Positions 40,933 through 53,948 of a DNA stretch of 64,000 nucleotides are shown here, in pieces (position 1 is the first letter of the stretch; each line of letters begins with the position of its first letter). The DNA comes from Actinoallomurus liliacearum (GTDB taxonomy: Bacteria > Actinomycetota > Actinomycetes > Streptosporangiales > Streptosporangiaceae): NCBI RefSeq assembly GCF_039542035.1, contig NZ_BAABHJ010000038.1, positions 1 to 64,000 on the forward strand, in the 5' to 3' direction. Made by a program: the position numbers and the translations under genes. The notes below the pieces were generated by a model. That model was not told the DNA's origin and searched no databases. It saw nothing but the letters and a program-made list of their open reading frames with translations.

Positions 40933-42399
40933 ATGCCAGACGCGATCAGCGGACGTACCCGCACGATCGCCCTGACGGTCGTACTGCTCGCGGCCTTCAT
41001 GGACTTGATGGACGTCACGATCCTCAACGTGATGCTGCCGACGATCGGGACCGACCTGCACGCCGGTCCCGCGGCACTGGAGTGGGCGCTGTCCGGCTAC
41101 ACGCTGGCGCTGACCGTCGGCCTGATCAGCGGCGCCCGGCTGGGTGACCTGCTCGGGCACAAGCGGGTGTTCGTCGCCGGTGTCGCCGGGTTCACCGCCG
41201 CGTCCGCGGCGTGCTCGCTGTCGACCGGGCCCTGGACGCTGGTCGCGGCCCGGGTCGTTCAGGGGCTGTTCGCCGCGGCGATGATTCCGCAGGTGCTCTC
41301 ACAGATCCAGCTGCTGTACCGGGTGGAGGAGCGCGGTCCGGCGATGGCCGCCTACTCCGCCCTGTCGGGGATCGCCGCCACGGCCGGCCCGATCCTGGGC
41401 CCGGCGCTCCTCGACTGGAACCTCGCCGGCCAGAGCTGGCGGCTGGTGTTCTGGGTGAACGTTCCCGTCGGCGCGGCGGCGGCGATCGCAGCGGCCAGAC
41501 TCCTCCCCGACCAGCGCGGCGGCGGCCACGGCCGGCCGGACCTGCCGGGCGTCCTGATCGCCGCCGCCGGGCTGACCCTGGTGGTCTACCCGCTCATCGC
41601 GGCGTCCGCCGGCAGCGGATGGCCGACCTGGGCCTACCCTGTCATCCTCGCCGGCCTCCTGGTGCTCACCGGGTTCTGCGTCCTGCAACGCCGCACCGCC
41701 GCTCGCGGAGGCCGGCCGCTGATCGACCTCAGCGTCCTCACGAAGCGCTCACTGGCCGGCGGACTAGCGGTTCAACTGCTGTTCCTCGTGCCCATCATGG
41801 GGTTCTTCCTCACGATCATGCAGTTCCTGCAGCGCGGACTCGGGATGAGCCCGTTGCACGCCGGGCTGACCCTGCTGCCCTGGTCGGTGACGGTCACCGT
41901 GTTCGCGGGACTGTCCGCCGCGGTCCTTCTGCCCAGGATCGGCAGGCTCACCGTGCAGCTCGGTCTGGTCCTGACCGCCGCGGGCCTGGCGCTGCTGGCC
42001 CTCGTCGCGGCGAACGCCGACGGCCACACGGGAACACTCGACCTGCTGCCCGGCATCCTTCTCGGCGCCGCCGGCATGGGCCTGGTCGTCGCCCCGATCG
42101 CCCAGCTCACCCTCGCCGACGTCGCACCCGCACAGGTCGGAACGGGCTCCGGGCTGTTCAACACCGTCAGCCAACTCGGCGCGTGCCTCGGCGTCGCCAT
42201 CCTCGGCACCGTCTTCTTCAACCGGCTTCACGACCCCGCCGGTACCGGCGGCCCCGCCGACACCTACGGCCACGCCTTCGGCCGAACCCTCTGGATGAGC
42301 GTCGGCCTGCTCGCGGCCGCCCTCGTGATCAGCTTCGCCCTCCCCCGTCGCCCCGCACCGGCGCCCGCCCCGCGCCGGCCCGAGGAACAGCCGGCCTGA
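40933..42399 (+). CDS. MFS transporter, DHA2 family exporter
   Basis: 488 residues, about 14 helices. LLAAFMDLMDVTILNVMLPTIGTDL, motif A GARLGDLLGHKRVFVAG and the GIAATAGPILGPALLDWNLAG segment fit EmrB/QacA exporters. ATG 40933. Presumably repressed by the divergent MarR protein. A Pro/Ala-rich tail ends the protein. Confidence 0.92.
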   Translation: MPDAISGRTRTIALTVVLLAAFMDLMDVTILNVMLPTIGTDLHAGPAALEWALSGYTLALTVGLISGARLGDLLGHKRVFVAGVAGFTAASAACSLSTGPWTLVAARVVQGLFAAAMIPQVLSQIQLLYRVEERGPAMAAYSALSGIAATAGPILGPALLDWNLAGQSWRLVFWVNVPVGAAAAIAAARLLPDQRGGGHGRPDLPGVLIAAAGLTLVVYPLIAASAGSGWPTWAYPVILAGLLVLTGFCVLQRRTAARGGRPLIDLSVLTKRSLAGGLAVQLLFLVPIMGFFLTIMQFLQRGLGMSPLHAGLTLLPWSVTVTVFAGLSAAVLLPRIGRLTVQLGLVLTAAGLALLALVAANADGHTGTLDLLPGILLGAAGMGLVVAPIAQLTLADVAPAQVGTGSGLFNTVSQLGACLGVAILGTVFFNRLHDPAGTGGPADTYGHAFGRTLWMSVGLLAAALVISFALPRRPAPAPAPRRPEEQPA

Positions 42400-42493
42400 C
42401 ACGCCCCGGGCCTCCTTCGAGGCGATTCGTCCGGCCTAGTCGGCTGACTCTCGTGCGCGAGGCTCGGTAAGCGCCGCCACGGCCGCCTGATTT

Positions 42494-42624
42494 CTGCCGC
42501 TTGGCGGCCTTCATCGGCCGCCATGCGCCGCGTTCGCCGAGCACTCGGTACGGGCGGTGGCGTGTCGGCCGACGCCGCCACAACGAACGAGAGGCACGCC
42601 CGGTCTCGGGCGTGCCTCTCAGGT
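42494..42624. repeat. Dispersed repeat, copy 2, with covarying hairpin
   Basis: Second copy of the repeat at 38707-38834. Its hairpin is GAGAGGCACGCC (42589-42600) with GGCGTGCCTCTC (42609-42620); compared with copy 1 the stem bases differ but pairing is kept. It lies after another MFS gene and before the convergent gltD end. The rest of the 300-base gap (42400-42705) is GC-rich and has no supported gene. Confidence 0.8.
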
Positions 42625-42705
42625 TCGGCCGGTCGGACCAGCGGGCCGGGCAGAAGGCCGGCCGGCCGGGCCGGCGGACTGTCAGCCGGTCAGACCGGCG
42701 GGCGA

Positions 42706-44169
42706 TCAGACGAGCGGGCGGGCGGTGGGCGGGATCGGGGCCGGCAGGGCCGAGTGGCCGGTCAGCCACTTGTCCACGGCCGCCGCGGCCGAACGGCCCT
42801 CGGCGATGGCCCAGACGATCAGCGACTGGCCGCGGCCCATGTCACCGGCGACGAACACGCCGTCGACGGAGGTGGCGTACGACGCGTCGCGGACGACGTT
42901 GCCGCGCTGGTCCAGGTCGGCGCCGAGCTGCTCGAGCAGGCCCTCGCGCTGCGGGCCGAGGAAGCCCATCGCCAGGGTGACGAGCTCGGCCGGAATCTCC
43001 CGCTCGGTGCCCTCGATGGGCTCGAAGCCGGTCTCCGGGCCGCGTACGTCCACGACGCGCAGCGCCTTGACGCGGCCGTTCTCGTCGCCGATGAACTCGA
43101 GCGTGTTCGCCGCGTACGCGCGCTCGCCGCCGAGGTCGACCAGCTCCTCGTGGGCCGACTCCATCTTGAACAGCATCGGGTACGTCGGCCACGGCTGGCT
43201 GCCGGGCCGGGTCTCCGGCGGGCGCGGCATGATCTCCAGCTGGGTGATCGACGCGGCGCCCTGGCGGACGGCGGTGCCGATGCAGTCCGCGCCGGTGTCG
43301 CCGCCGCCGATGACGACGACGTGCTTGCCCTTGGCGGAGATCGGCGTGTCGGCGATGTCGCCCTCCTGGACCTTGTTGGCCGGGGGGAGGTACTCCATCG
43401 CCTGGTGGATCCCGTCGAGCTCGCGGCCGGGCACCTTGAGGTCGCGCCACGCGGTGGCGCCGCCGGCGAGGACCACGGCGTCGTACGAGGCGCGCAGCTC
43501 CTCGGCGGTGACGTCCTCGCCGATGTTCACCGAGCAGCGGAAGTCGGTGCCCTCGGCGCGCATCTGGGCCAGGCGGCGGTCCAGGTGCGCCTTCTCCATC
43601 TTGAACTCGGGGATGCCGTACCGCAGCAGCCCGCCGGGGCGGTCCGCCCGCTCGTACACGACGACGTCGTGGCCGGCGCGGGTGAGCTGCTGGGCGGCGG
43701 CCAGCCCGGCCGGGCCGGAGCCGACGACCGCGACCTTCTTGCCGGTCCGGACGGCCGGCGGCTGCGGCGTGACCCAGCCCTCGGCGAACGCCCGGTCGAT
43801 GATCTCCACCTCGACCCGCTTGATCGCCACCGGGTCGGAGTTGATGCCCAGGACGCAGGCGGACTCGCACGGCGCCGGGCACAGCCGCCCGGTGAACTCC
43901 GGGAAGTTGTTCGTGGCGTGCAGCCGCTCGATGGCGTTCCGCCACTCGTCGCGGTGGACGAGGTCGTTCCACTCGGGGATGAGGTTCCCGAGCGGGCAGC
44001 CGTTGTGGCAGAACGGGACCCCGCAGTCCATGCAGCGGGACGCCTGCTTCTCCAGGGAGTCCTTGGAGAAGTCCTCGTACACCTCGCGCCAGTCGCGGAT
44101 CCGAACGTCGACGGGGCGACGCTTCGGGAGCTCCCGCGGATGGGTCATGAAGCCCTTCGGATCAGCCAT
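42706..44169 (-). CDS. gltD: Glutamate synthase small subunit (NADPH)
   Basis: 487 residues. It accepts electrons from NADPH and passes them to GltB. An N-terminal [4Fe-4S] region (CMDCGVPFCHNGCPLGN, CPAPCESAC) is followed by an FAD-binding Rossmann (VAVVGSGPAGLAAAQQL) and an NADPH-binding one (VVVIGGGDTGADCIGTAVR). Length is normal. It follows gltB by 10 bases. Confidence 0.97.
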   Translation of the reverse strand: MADPKGFMTHPRELPKRRPVDVRIRDWREVYEDFSKDSLEKQASRCMDCGVPFCHNGCPLGNLIPEWNDLVHRDEWRNAIERLHATNNFPEFTGRLCPAPCESACVLGINSDPVAIKRVEVEIIDRAFAEGWVTPQPPAVRTGKKVAVVGSGPAGLAAAQQLTRAGHDVVVYERADRPGGLLRYGIPEFKMEKAHLDRRLAQMRAEGTDFRCSVNIGEDVTAEELRASYDAVVLAGGATAWRDLKVPGRELDGIHQAMEYLPPANKVQEGDIADTPISAKGKHVVVIGGGDTGADCIGTAVRQGAASITQLEIMPRPPETRPGSQPWPTYPMLFKMESAHEELVDLGGERAYAANTLEFIGDENGRVKALRVVDVRGPETGFEPIEGTEREIPAELVTLAMGFLGPQREGLLEQLGADLDQRGNVVRDASYATSVDGVFVAGDMGRGQSLIVWAIAEGRSAAAAVDKWLTGHSALPAPIPPTARPLV

Positions 44170-44179
44170 GTCTCCCCCT

Positions 44180-48751
<4,572 letters not shown>

Positions 48752-48956
48752 CAACCCTCCCGTCGTCTCGTTACGCTCCTCGTCAGTGCAGTCCGGGACG
48801 ACGTTGGCCCACTGCGGTGTCTAGAGATTACAACACTGCCTGATTCATCCCCGACGCGGCGTGATCGCGAAACTTCGACAATCTTCCGCACCTTGTACCA
48901 ACCGGGTCCTTCATCCGGTTGTTCCGGTCCGGGGAAGGCAGTCCGACCTGCCGCGA

Positions 48957-48983
48957 TGCCGGCGGAGGGCACCACCGCCGGCA
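48957..48983 (-). terminator. Terminator downstream of the 348-residue anchored protein gene
   Basis: TGCCGGCGG (48957-48965) pairs perfectly with CCGCCGGCA (48975-48983), about 30 bases after the stop codon at 49013. The remaining sequence up to gltB (48752-48956) should contain the gltBD promoter; I see no clear boxes. Confidence 0.65.
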
Positions 48984-49012
48984 GGCTCAGCGATCTTCCA
49001 GATTGGTCGGTT

Positions 49013-50059
49013 CTAGCCCACGTTCCGCTGGAACAGGAACGTCTTGCCCGCGCGCTCCGTGAGCGACGCCGGGGCGATGGTGTCGCTCTCGGACCCGGAA
49101 CCGTCCGCGGATCCGGCCCAGCCGATGACGACGAAGTGACCGTACGCACCGCCGGACGCGCCGGTGGCGCCCTTGCCGAAACGGTCCACCGGCGAGGCGC
49201 CCGACACGGGCTGGAAGAAGCCCTTCGCGGCCGCCTCCGGGTCCATGTCCTGGATCAGCGTGTTGGCGGCGTTGACGTCCCGCAGGTTGAAGATCACCAA
49301 CTGGCCGACCCATTTCTGGTCGGTCGAGACGTACGCGGCCCGGATCGCCTGCGTGCACCCGTAGCTCTGCAGCGCCGTCTTCAGCGCCGGGCCCCACACC
49401 GTGCTCCCGCAGTCCGTGTCCAGCCGCCCGGTGCCCTGCAGCTGCATCGTGATGTGCTCGATGTTGTTGGTCTGGGCCTTGGCCTCGCCGTCGCTGAAGA
49501 CCTCGCCCAGCGTCATCGCCCTGGAATCCTGCGCGGCCGTGTTCAGGTTGTTCCACAGCGACCAGGACTTGGTGGCGTTGTAGTAGGACGGCTTGTACTG
49601 ACCGGCCGCCGTGCCCGGCTGTCCGCCGGTCTGTCCCGGTCCGGGCGTCCCCACCGCGGCCGGCGACGGCCCCGTCTTGTCCTTGTCCTTCCCGCCGTTC
49701 GCGGCGATGAAGTAGGCGCCGCCCAGCACGCCGCCCACGACGACGACGGCGGCGGCGATCGCTCCGACGACCAGACCGGTGTTCTTCTTCTGGGGCGGGC
49801 CCATCGGCGGCTGCCCCATCGGCCCCATCGGGCCCATCGGACCCATCGGCGGCTGGCCCATCGGTCCCATCGGAGGCTGCATCTGCGGAGGCTGCATCTG
49901 CGGCGGTCCCATGGGGACCCCGGCCGCCATCGTCTCCTGGTGCTGCCAGCCGGCACCGGACGGGTCGTATCCGCCCTGCGGGGGCGGCGCGCCCCACCCG
50001 CCGGACTGGTCTCCAGGGGGCTGCTCGCCAGGACCGTTGGGCGGGTACGGGTAACTCAT
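49013..50059 (-). CDS. Membrane-anchored protein with Pro/Gly/Met-rich N-terminus (paralogue 1 of 3)
   Basis: 348 residues from ATG 50059 (AGAGGAGAT upstream). The first 90 residues are cytoplasmic low complexity, with PMGP and PPQMQ repeats; one membrane helix (TGLVVGAIAAAVVVVGGVLGG) follows, then an extracellular domain. This domain holds a conserved pattern: Asp-X-Asp-Cys...VWG...L..YGCTQ..RAAYVS.D.KWVGQLVIFNLRD.NAA and GHFVVIGWAGSADGSGSE. The two Cys probably form a disulfide. The same domain recurs in the genes at 51810 and 52990. Function unknown. Confidence 0.75.
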   Translation of the reverse strand: MSYPYPPNGPGEQPPGDQSGGWGAPPPQGGYDPSGAGWQHQETMAAGVPMGPPQMQPPQMQPPMGPMGQPPMGPMGPMGPMGQPPMGPPQKKNTGLVVGAIAAAVVVVGGVLGGAYFIAANGGKDKDKTGPSPAAVGTPGPGQTGGQPGTAAGQYKPSYYNATKSWSLWNNLNTAAQDSRAMTLGEVFSDGEAKAQTNNIEHITMQLQGTGRLDTDCGSTVWGPALKTALQSYGCTQAIRAAYVSTDQKWVGQLVIFNLRDVNAANTLIQDMDPEAAAKGFFQPVSGASPVDRFGKGATGASGGAYGHFVVIGWAGSADGSGSESDTIAPASLTERAGKTFLFQRNVG

Positions 50060-50111
50060 ATCGCGATCTCCTCTGATGACATCGCCTCTTCGATGGGAAA
50101 ACCCCGGGCGC

Positions 50112-50163
50112 GGTTCCCTCCCATTTTTGATGGAAGAAGCCTAGAGCGTGGTTCCCTCCCATT
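50112..50163. repeat. 14-base direct repeat in a divergent promoter region
   Basis: GGTTCCCTCCCATT occurs at 50112-50125 and 50150-50163, 38 bases apart, each preceded by GCG. It lies between the divergent genes at 50059 and 50226, and could be a tandem operator. Confidence 0.6.
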
Positions 50164-50225
50164 CGGCCGGATTTCGCACCTCCGTGCTGGACGCCATGTC
50201 CGAGGGACACCTCTACGCTGGACGC

Positions 50226-51746
50226 ATGTCCGAGGTACCCGAGGAGGCCGCGCGTCTTCTGGAGGGTGTCGGGGCCCGCCGCCTGCGCCACGCCCTCACA
50301 CTGCTGACCGATGACCGTTCGTGGGACGCCGACGCGCTCGTACGCGCGACCGCCGCGCCCCGCCGGGCGGTCGACGCGCTGCTGGCGGCGCTCGGGGACG
50401 ACCTGGAGGACGGCCGGATCCGCCGCGACCGCGTGGCCGCCTACCGGCCGCTGGCCGCCCCCGCGATCATCGCCGACCCGGTCGCCCACCTTCTGCCCAA
50501 GCACGCCGACGCCGTCGCCGAGATGGCGGCGCTGATCGCGGCCGCGCCCCGCGCCCGTACCGCGCTGGACCACGTCGCCGCGACCGCCGACACGGCCGTA
50601 CGGCGGGCGCTGCTGCTCGGCGCCCGGTTCTGGCTCGGCTCCGCGCGGCTGCTGTGCGTCGGCGACCACGACCTCACGTCCCTGGCGGTCGCGCTGACCC
50701 ACCCCGGGGTCGAGATCACCGTGGTCGACATCGACGACCGCATCCTGGAGTTCATCGGCGCGGAGGCCGCCCGGCGCGGCCTGCCGATCCGCTGCCGGTT
50801 CGCCGACCTGCGGCTGGGGCTGCCGCCCGGCGCGCGGGAGTGGGCCGACCTCGTCTTCACCGACCCGCCGTACACCCCCGAGGGCGTCGCGCTGTTCACC
50901 CGGCGCGGCCTGGAGGGGCTGCGGGACCACGACTCCGGCCGGGTACTGGTGGCGTACGGCGCCAGCGAGGGCACCCCCGCGCTGGCACTGAAGGTTCAGG
51001 AGGCCATCGGGCCGCTGCACCTGGCGTACGAGGCGATCTGGCCTGACTTCAACCGCTACGACGGGGCGCCGGCCATCGGGTCCGCCAGCGACCTGTACGT
51101 CCTGCGGCCCACGAGCCGCACCTGGAAGACGCTCGGATCCACGACCGCCGGCACCCGGATCTACACGCAGGGGCCGCAGGCGGTGGAGGCCCCGGAACGG
51201 CCCCTCGAGGCCGCCGCCGAGCCCGCCGACCTGCTGGTCGGCGACTGGCCCAAGGGTTTCGCGCCCGGCACGCCCCGGGTGCACCTGGCGACCTGGCTCG
51301 CCAAGCCGTACGCCGGCCGCACCGGTGACGTCGTCATCGCGCTCCCGGCCGGGTACGACGCCCTGCTGCCACGCGTGCTGCTCGCGTCGCGGGCGGAGCG
51401 CGTGCGGGTGCTCACCCCCGCGACACTCCCCCGATCCCTCAAGGGCGTGCTCGCGGCGGTGTACCACCTGAAGACGGCACCCGGCGAGATCGTCGCGTCC
51501 CGCGTCGAGCCGCCCGGCGGCACCGGAGCCGTCCTCCGCCACATCCTCGACCGGCCGCACGGCCGGGTGGCCAACTCCTGGCGGGAAGGTCTCATCCGGC
51601 ACGCCGCCGGTGACCTGACCAAGAACCAGGCGCGTGCCCGGATCCAGGAGGCCGCCCCCTGGCTCGGCGACGCGACCGTGCTGGACCTGCCCGCCCACCG
51701 GCTCGCCGACCTTCCCGACGCGGTACGGCGGACGCTCACCCCCTGA
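50226..51746 (+). CDS. Bis-aminopropyl spermidine synthase-family protein
   Basis: 506 residues. An N-terminal winged-helix-like region (ADALVRATAAPRRAVDALLAAL) precedes an aminopropyltransferase/methyltransferase-like Rossmann core: ARLLCVGDHDLTSLAVAL, ITVVDIDDRILEFI, and WADLVFTDPPYTPEGVALF. This combination is the BpsA family, which makes branched polyamines in thermophiles; its role in actinomycetes is not established. A C-terminal 170-residue extension is unusual to me and looks like a second, ligand-binding part. ATG 50226 was chosen because upstream sequence contains the direct repeats. Confidence 0.82.
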   Translation: MSEVPEEAARLLEGVGARRLRHALTLLTDDRSWDADALVRATAAPRRAVDALLAALGDDLEDGRIRRDRVAAYRPLAAPAIIADPVAHLLPKHADAVAEMAALIAAAPRARTALDHVAATADTAVRRALLLGARFWLGSARLLCVGDHDLTSLAVALTHPGVEITVVDIDDRILEFIGAEAARRGLPIRCRFADLRLGLPPGAREWADLVFTDPPYTPEGVALFTRRGLEGLRDHDSGRVLVAYGASEGTPALALKVQEAIGPLHLAYEAIWPDFNRYDGAPAIGSASDLYVLRPTSRTWKTLGSTTAGTRIYTQGPQAVEAPERPLEAAAEPADLLVGDWPKGFAPGTPRVHLATWLAKPYAGRTGDVVIALPAGYDALLPRVLLASRAERVRVLTPATLPRSLKGVLAAVYHLKTAPGEIVASRVEPPGGTGAVLRHILDRPHGRVANSWREGLIRHAAGDLTKNQARARIQEAAPWLGDATVLDLPAHRLADLPDAVRRTLTP

Positions 51747-51809
51747 TCCCGGACCGCGCGGCGTGGCGCACGCGCAGCACATGACGGCGAGTGGGCTGCG
51801 GGGCGGGCG

Positions 51810-52997
51810 TCAGCCCTGCTGGCCCTTGTCGGCGACGCGCCCGACGATGGCGGGCGGGGGGCCGATCGTGACGAGCAGCGACACCAGCTTCGGATCCGTC
51901 TCGCTCCCGGAGCCGTCCGCGCGCCGTACCCAGGTGATCACCGCGTAGTGGCCCATCGCCACCCCGCGCGCGGTGCTGAACCCCTGGCCGAACGCCCCGT
52001 CCTCGCCCAGCGGGCGCACGAACCCGTTGCCGGTCCGTGGATCGGCCGCCGCGACGAGCCTGTCGGCGGCCGTGGAGTCAGCCAGGTTGAAGATCGTCAC
52101 CATGGCCGTGAAGTTCTTGTCGCCGTAGACCCCGCGCGTCGTCTGGGTGCAGCCCGACTGCTGCAGGAGCCGGATGAGCGGCTGTCCCCACACGGTGTCG
52201 GCGCACCGGGCGTCCAGCTTGGACGCCGTGAGTTTCAATGACGCCTTGGCGTCCTGATCCGAGATCTTCTTCTCGTCGAAGACCTCGTTCGCGGTCAGGG
52301 GGGAAGGATCGGCGGTGCGCTTGGCGATCGGCGCGAACACGGCCGTCGAGGATGCCGCGGAGTACACCGAGGGCAGCGGGCCGCCGGCCGGTGCGCCCGC
52401 CTGCTCCGGCCCGGTCGGCTTCGGGTCGTCGTGGAGCAGCACGAACACGCCGGCGGCGGCGATGAGCGCGACGACGAGGAGGACTCCGGCCGCGGCGAAG
52501 TACGCGGCGGGCGGCACGGCGCTGGGGCCCGTCTCACCGCGCGCGGGCAGGGCCGGCAGCTTGATCGCCGGGATCCGGAGCGACGGACGCGATCGTCGTG
52601 GCTTCTCCGCCTCCGGATCGTCCTGTCCCTCCCAGCCGGGAGGGCGCCCGCCGTTCCACGCGGACGGCTCCTGTCCCTCCCAGGCCGGGGGCGGTCCGTC
52701 GTTCGGTCCGGACGGCGGCCGCCCCTCCTGGGCGGGGGGCTGTCCGCCGTGCCATGCCGACGGCTGTCGCCCCTCCCCCATCGGAGGTCGTCCGTCGTTC
52801 CACGCGGGCGGCTGCCGCCCCTCCGTGGCCGGGGGGTACCCGCCGTTCCAGGCGGGAGGTCGCCCTGCGTCCCAATGTTGAGGCGGCGCGCCGTACCCCG
52901 GCGACGGCGGCGGGGCGTTCCCCTCGGGGGGCGGCGGGGCGTTCTCGTCGCCGTGGTCGGCAGGCGACCCGGACCGCCGGCGCGAACGCCTATTCAC
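51810..52997 (-). CDS. Membrane-anchored protein with Pro/Trp-Asn-Gly repeats (paralogue 2 of 3)
   Basis: 395 residues from GTG 52997. The first 140 residues are a cytoplasmic repeat region with about nine variants of PPAWNGG/PSAW.GG; one membrane helix (YFAAAGVLLVVALIAAAGVFVLL) follows, then the same extracellular domain as its neighbours (LDARCADTVWG...SGCTQTTRGVYGDKN...FNLADSTAADRL, GHYAVITWVRRADGSGSETD). The GTG overlaps the stop of the upstream paralogue by 8 bases, so both are on one transcript. Confidence 0.75.
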   Translation of the reverse strand: MNRRSRRRSGSPADHGDENAPPPPEGNAPPPSPGYGAPPQHWDAGRPPAWNGGYPPATEGRQPPAWNDGRPPMGEGRQPSAWHGGQPPAQEGRPPSGPNDGPPPAWEGQEPSAWNGGRPPGWEGQDDPEAEKPRRSRPSLRIPAIKLPALPARGETGPSAVPPAAYFAAAGVLLVVALIAAAGVFVLLHDDPKPTGPEQAGAPAGGPLPSVYSAASSTAVFAPIAKRTADPSPLTANEVFDEKKISDQDAKASLKLTASKLDARCADTVWGQPLIRLLQQSGCTQTTRGVYGDKNFTAMVTIFNLADSTAADRLVAAADPRTGNGFVRPLGEDGAFGQGFSTARGVAMGHYAVITWVRRADGSGSETDPKLVSLLVTIGPPPAIVGRVADKGQQG

Positions 52998-53742
52998 TGG
53001 CGAGGACGAGTCGTTCCCAGACGAAGTCGTCGGCCCGCTCGATGGCGATACTGGCGTCCAGGAGCTCGTTCATCGTCTGCGGCTGGGCTCCGCCGGCCTT
53101 CTCGACCCAGCTGACGACCACGTAGTGGCCGAACGTCTGGCTGTAGGCGGCGCTGAACCCGTTGCTGAAGTTCGTCGATCCCTTCACCGCGAGCGGGGAG
53201 ACGAAGCCCGCGCCGCTGGCGGGGTCCAGGTCGCGGACGATCTGCTCGGCGCCCTGCTGGTTCTCGAGGTTCAGCGCGAGGAACTGGCCGACGTACTGCT
53301 TGTCGTTGCTGACGTACGCGCCGCGGGCGATCTGGGTGCAGCCGTACTTCGCCAGGTCGCTCTGGAGCTCCTGCCCCCAGGTGGCGGCCTTGCAGTCACC
53401 GGCGAGGTCCGATCCGGCGAGCGTGAAGGTGTACTTGCCGTGGGTGACGGTCTTGTCGTCGTCGCCGAACACCTCGTTCTTGTTCAGCGGACGCTTGTCC
53501 TTGGTGCGCTGGGCCAGCTTCTTCACCTGGGAGTTGGCCGGGGTGTTGACGTACACCTTGGGCGTCACCCGCGTCGCGGCGGCGGCCTGCGGCTTCTTGT
53601 CGCTGCCACAGGCGGCGACGAGGAGCATGGCCACCGCGGCACCACCGATGACCAGAAGGTTCCGCTTGGATCTACCGCCCGAGCCTTGTGCGGCGCGGCG
53701 TCCCCGCGACGGCCGACCCTGCTCCCGATCCTCGTAACCCAT
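52990..53742 (-). CDS. Lipoprotein paralogue 3 of the anchored-domain family
   Basis: 250 residues from ATG 53742 (a GTG at 53751 is also possible). The basic start leads to a hydrophobic stretch ending in a lipobox (LLVAAC), so this copy is lipid-anchored rather than helix-anchored. The extracellular domain repeats the family pattern: LAGDCKAATWGQELQ, YGCTQIARGAYVSNDKQYVGQFLALNLENQQGAE, GHYVVVSWVEKAGG. It is first in a two-gene operon with paralogue 2. Confidence 0.78.
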   Translation of the reverse strand: MGYEDREQGRPSRGRRAAQGSGGRSKRNLLVIGGAAVAMLLVAACGSDKKPQAAAATRVTPKVYVNTPANSQVKKLAQRTKDKRPLNKNEVFGDDDKTVTHGKYTFTLAGSDLAGDCKAATWGQELQSDLAKYGCTQIARGAYVSNDKQYVGQFLALNLENQQGAEQIVRDLDPASGAGFVSPLAVKGSTNFSNGFSAAYSQTFGHYVVVSWVEKAGGAQPQTMNELLDASIAIERADDFVWERLVLASE

Positions 53743-53948
53743 CTCGCTCACGAGCCGTGAGCTTAGCGAACCTCCACGGACGAGATGTCCATATCGCCGC
53801 TCTGCCCCATTTTGTCGCACAGTTTGTGGCGTACCCCACGCGCCGACAGGGCGTCCGCCCGCCCTGCGGAGCGGGCCATCACACCCGGCGCGGTCCGTCA
53901 CCCCGGCGCGACCCGTCACCCCCGCGGGCGGTCACGCCCGGCGGGCCA

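Noticed and set aside
50148..50225. Upstream extension of the BpsA-like gene to 50148
   Set aside because: The extra 26 codons cover the direct repeat and promoter region and resemble no family N-terminus; ATG 50226 fits better.
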